64,000 nt of DNA from Girardinichthys multiradiatus (taxonomy: Eukaryota > Chordata > Actinopteri > Cyprinodontiformes > Goodeidae). Below, piece by piece: positions 62,680 through 64,000 of the stretch (position 1 is its first letter; every line of letters starts with the position of its first letter). The translations under genes and the position numbers were made by a program. The stretch lies in NCBI RefSeq assembly GCF_021462225.1, contig NC_061806.1, positions 31,121,644 through 31,185,643 of the forward strand, given 5' to 3'. The notes beneath the pieces were generated by a model. The model had not been told where the DNA came from. It did not search any database and saw only the letters and a program-made list of their open reading frames with translations.

Positions 62680-64000
62680 CAGTACAGACCAAACGTTTGG
62701 ACACAACTTCTCATTCCAAGAGTTTTCTTTATTTTCATGACTATGAATATTGTAGCTTCACACTGAAGGCATCAAAACTATGAATTAACACATGTGGAAT
62801 TATATACTGAACAAAAAAGGTGTGAAACAACTGAAAATATGTCTTATATTCTAGGATCTTCAAAGTAGCCACCTTTTGCTTTGATTACTGCTCCGCACAT
62901 TCTTGGCATTCTGTTGATGAGCTTCAAGAGGTAGTCTCCTGAAATGGTTCACAGGTGTGCCCTGTCAGGTTTAATAAGTGGGATTTCTAGCCTTATAAAT
63001 GGGATTGGGACCATCAGTTGTGTTGTGCAGGAGGTGGATACAGTACACAGCTGATAGTCCTACTGAATAGACTGTTAGAATTAGTATTATGGCAAGAAAA
63101 AAGCAGGTAAGTAAAGAAAAACGAGTGGTCATCATTACTTTAAGAAATGAAGGTCAGTTAGTCTGAAGAATTGGGAAAACTAAGTGTCCCCAAGTGCAGT
63201 CGCAAAAACCATCAAGCGCTACGAAGAAACTGGCTCACATGAGGACCGCCTCAGGAAAGGAAGACCAAGAGTCACCTCTGCTGCGGACGATAAGTTCATC
63301 CGAGTCAACATCCTCAGAAATCGCAGGTAAACAGCAGCTCAGATTAGAGAACAGGTCAATGCCACACAGAGTTCTAGCAGCAGACACATCTCTAGAACAA
63401 CTGTTAAGAAGAGACTGTGTGAATCAGGCCTTCATGGTAAAATAGCTGCTAGGAAACCACTGCCGAGGACAGGCAACAAGCAGAAGAGACTTATTTGGGC
63501 TAAAGAACACAAGGAATGGACATTAGACCAGTGGAAATCTGTGCTTTGGTCTGATGAGTCCAAGTTTGAGATCTTTGGTTCCAACCACTGTGTCTTTGTG
63601 CAGCGCAGAAGAGGTGAACGGATGGACTCTACATGCCTGGTTCCCACCGTGAAGCATGGAGGAGGAGGTGTGATGGTGTGGGGGTGCTTTGCTGGTGACA
63701 CTGTTGGGGATTTATTCAAAATTGAAGGCATACTGAACCAGCATGGCTACCACAGCATCTTGCAGCGGCATGCTATTCCATCCAGTTTGCGTTTAGTTGG
63801 ACCATCAATTATTTTTCAACAGGACAATGACCTCAAACACACCTCCAGGCTGTGTAAGGGCTATTTGACCAAGAAGGAGAGTGATGGGGTGCTGCGCCAG
63901 ATGACCTGGCCTCCACAGTCACCGGACCTGAACCCAATCGAGATGGTTTGGGGTGAGCTGGACCGCAGAGTGAAGGCAAAAGGGCCAACAAGTGCTAAGC
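62680..64000 (+). mobile_element. Tc1/mariner element, cut by the window edge
   Basis: Starts CAGTACAGACCAAACGTTTG next to TA (62678-62679). The 5' arm is about 400 bp, followed by the transposase. The right end is beyond 64000. Arms are related to those at 29451-30840. Confidence 0.9.
63089..64000 (+). pseudogene. Tc1 transposase, broken, incomplete at window edge
   Basis: The ATG at 63089 starts MARKKQVSKEKRVVIITLRN; an in-frame TGA follows at 63163-63165, and frame changes occur before 63450. The catalytic region is recognisable: first Asp in WSDESKFEIFG (about 63550), the GGGGVMVWGCF block (about 63660), second Asp in FQQDNDLKHTS (about 63825), Glu in SPDLNPIEMVWGE (about 63940). DD34E type. 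Inactive as read. Confidence 0.9.

Overview
The window is nuclear DNA of a teleost fish. It has two vertebrate genes with GT-AG introns, and most of the rest is teleost-type interspersed repeats: many Tc1/mariner elements, tRNA-derived SINEs, non-LTR retrotransposon 3' ends, MITEs and microsatellites. Species cannot be fixed from the sequence; a percomorph such as a killifish or poeciliid is a guess.

Host genes. Positions 1-4210 hold the 3' end of cnot3 on the + strand: two coding exons of the NOT box, then a long 3' UTR ending at an AATAAA at 4189. At 54587-60253 there are five coding exons of a Shisa-family gene, best matched to shisa7, also on +. Its last exon(s) lie beyond the right edge. 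A CCAAT-rich, CpG-containing segment at 31500-32003 ending in a splice donor is a candidate promoter and 5' exon, possibly for shisa7. Human CNOT3 and SHISA7 both map to 19q13.42, so the pairing looks like conserved synteny.

Main find. An 8.5-kb Polinton/Maverick, an integrated virus-like element, occupies 18628-27141. It has about 240-250-bp terminal inverted repeats starting AGAGAC, flanked by a perfect 6-bp target-site duplication, GACAGT. Inside are a retroviral-type integrase, the C-terminal part of the major capsid protein, a short remnant of the penton-like minor capsid protein, an adenain-like cysteine protease, a small basic virion-type protein, an FtsK/HerA-type packaging ATPase and three proteins of unknown function. 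Most are broken by stops and frameshifts. Protein-primed DNA polymerase B is absent. It is an internally deleted, dead copy whose ends are still well preserved.

Other mobile DNA. A 1.9-kb foldback element at 39713-41587 has arms of about 680 bp and a 6-bp TTCCTC duplication; I cannot assign it to a superfamily. At least ten Tc1-derived segments are present. The best preserved is 43535-45145, with one frameshift. One Tc1 deletion derivative sits inside another (29451-30840). A Tc1 copy at 13367-14947 carries three telomere repeats, and another runs off the right edge (62680-64000). A hAT-like MITE (49609-50291) is interrupted by a SINE. A TCTA array of about 325 bp lies at 6994-7318. Long stretches between these hold nothing I recognise.
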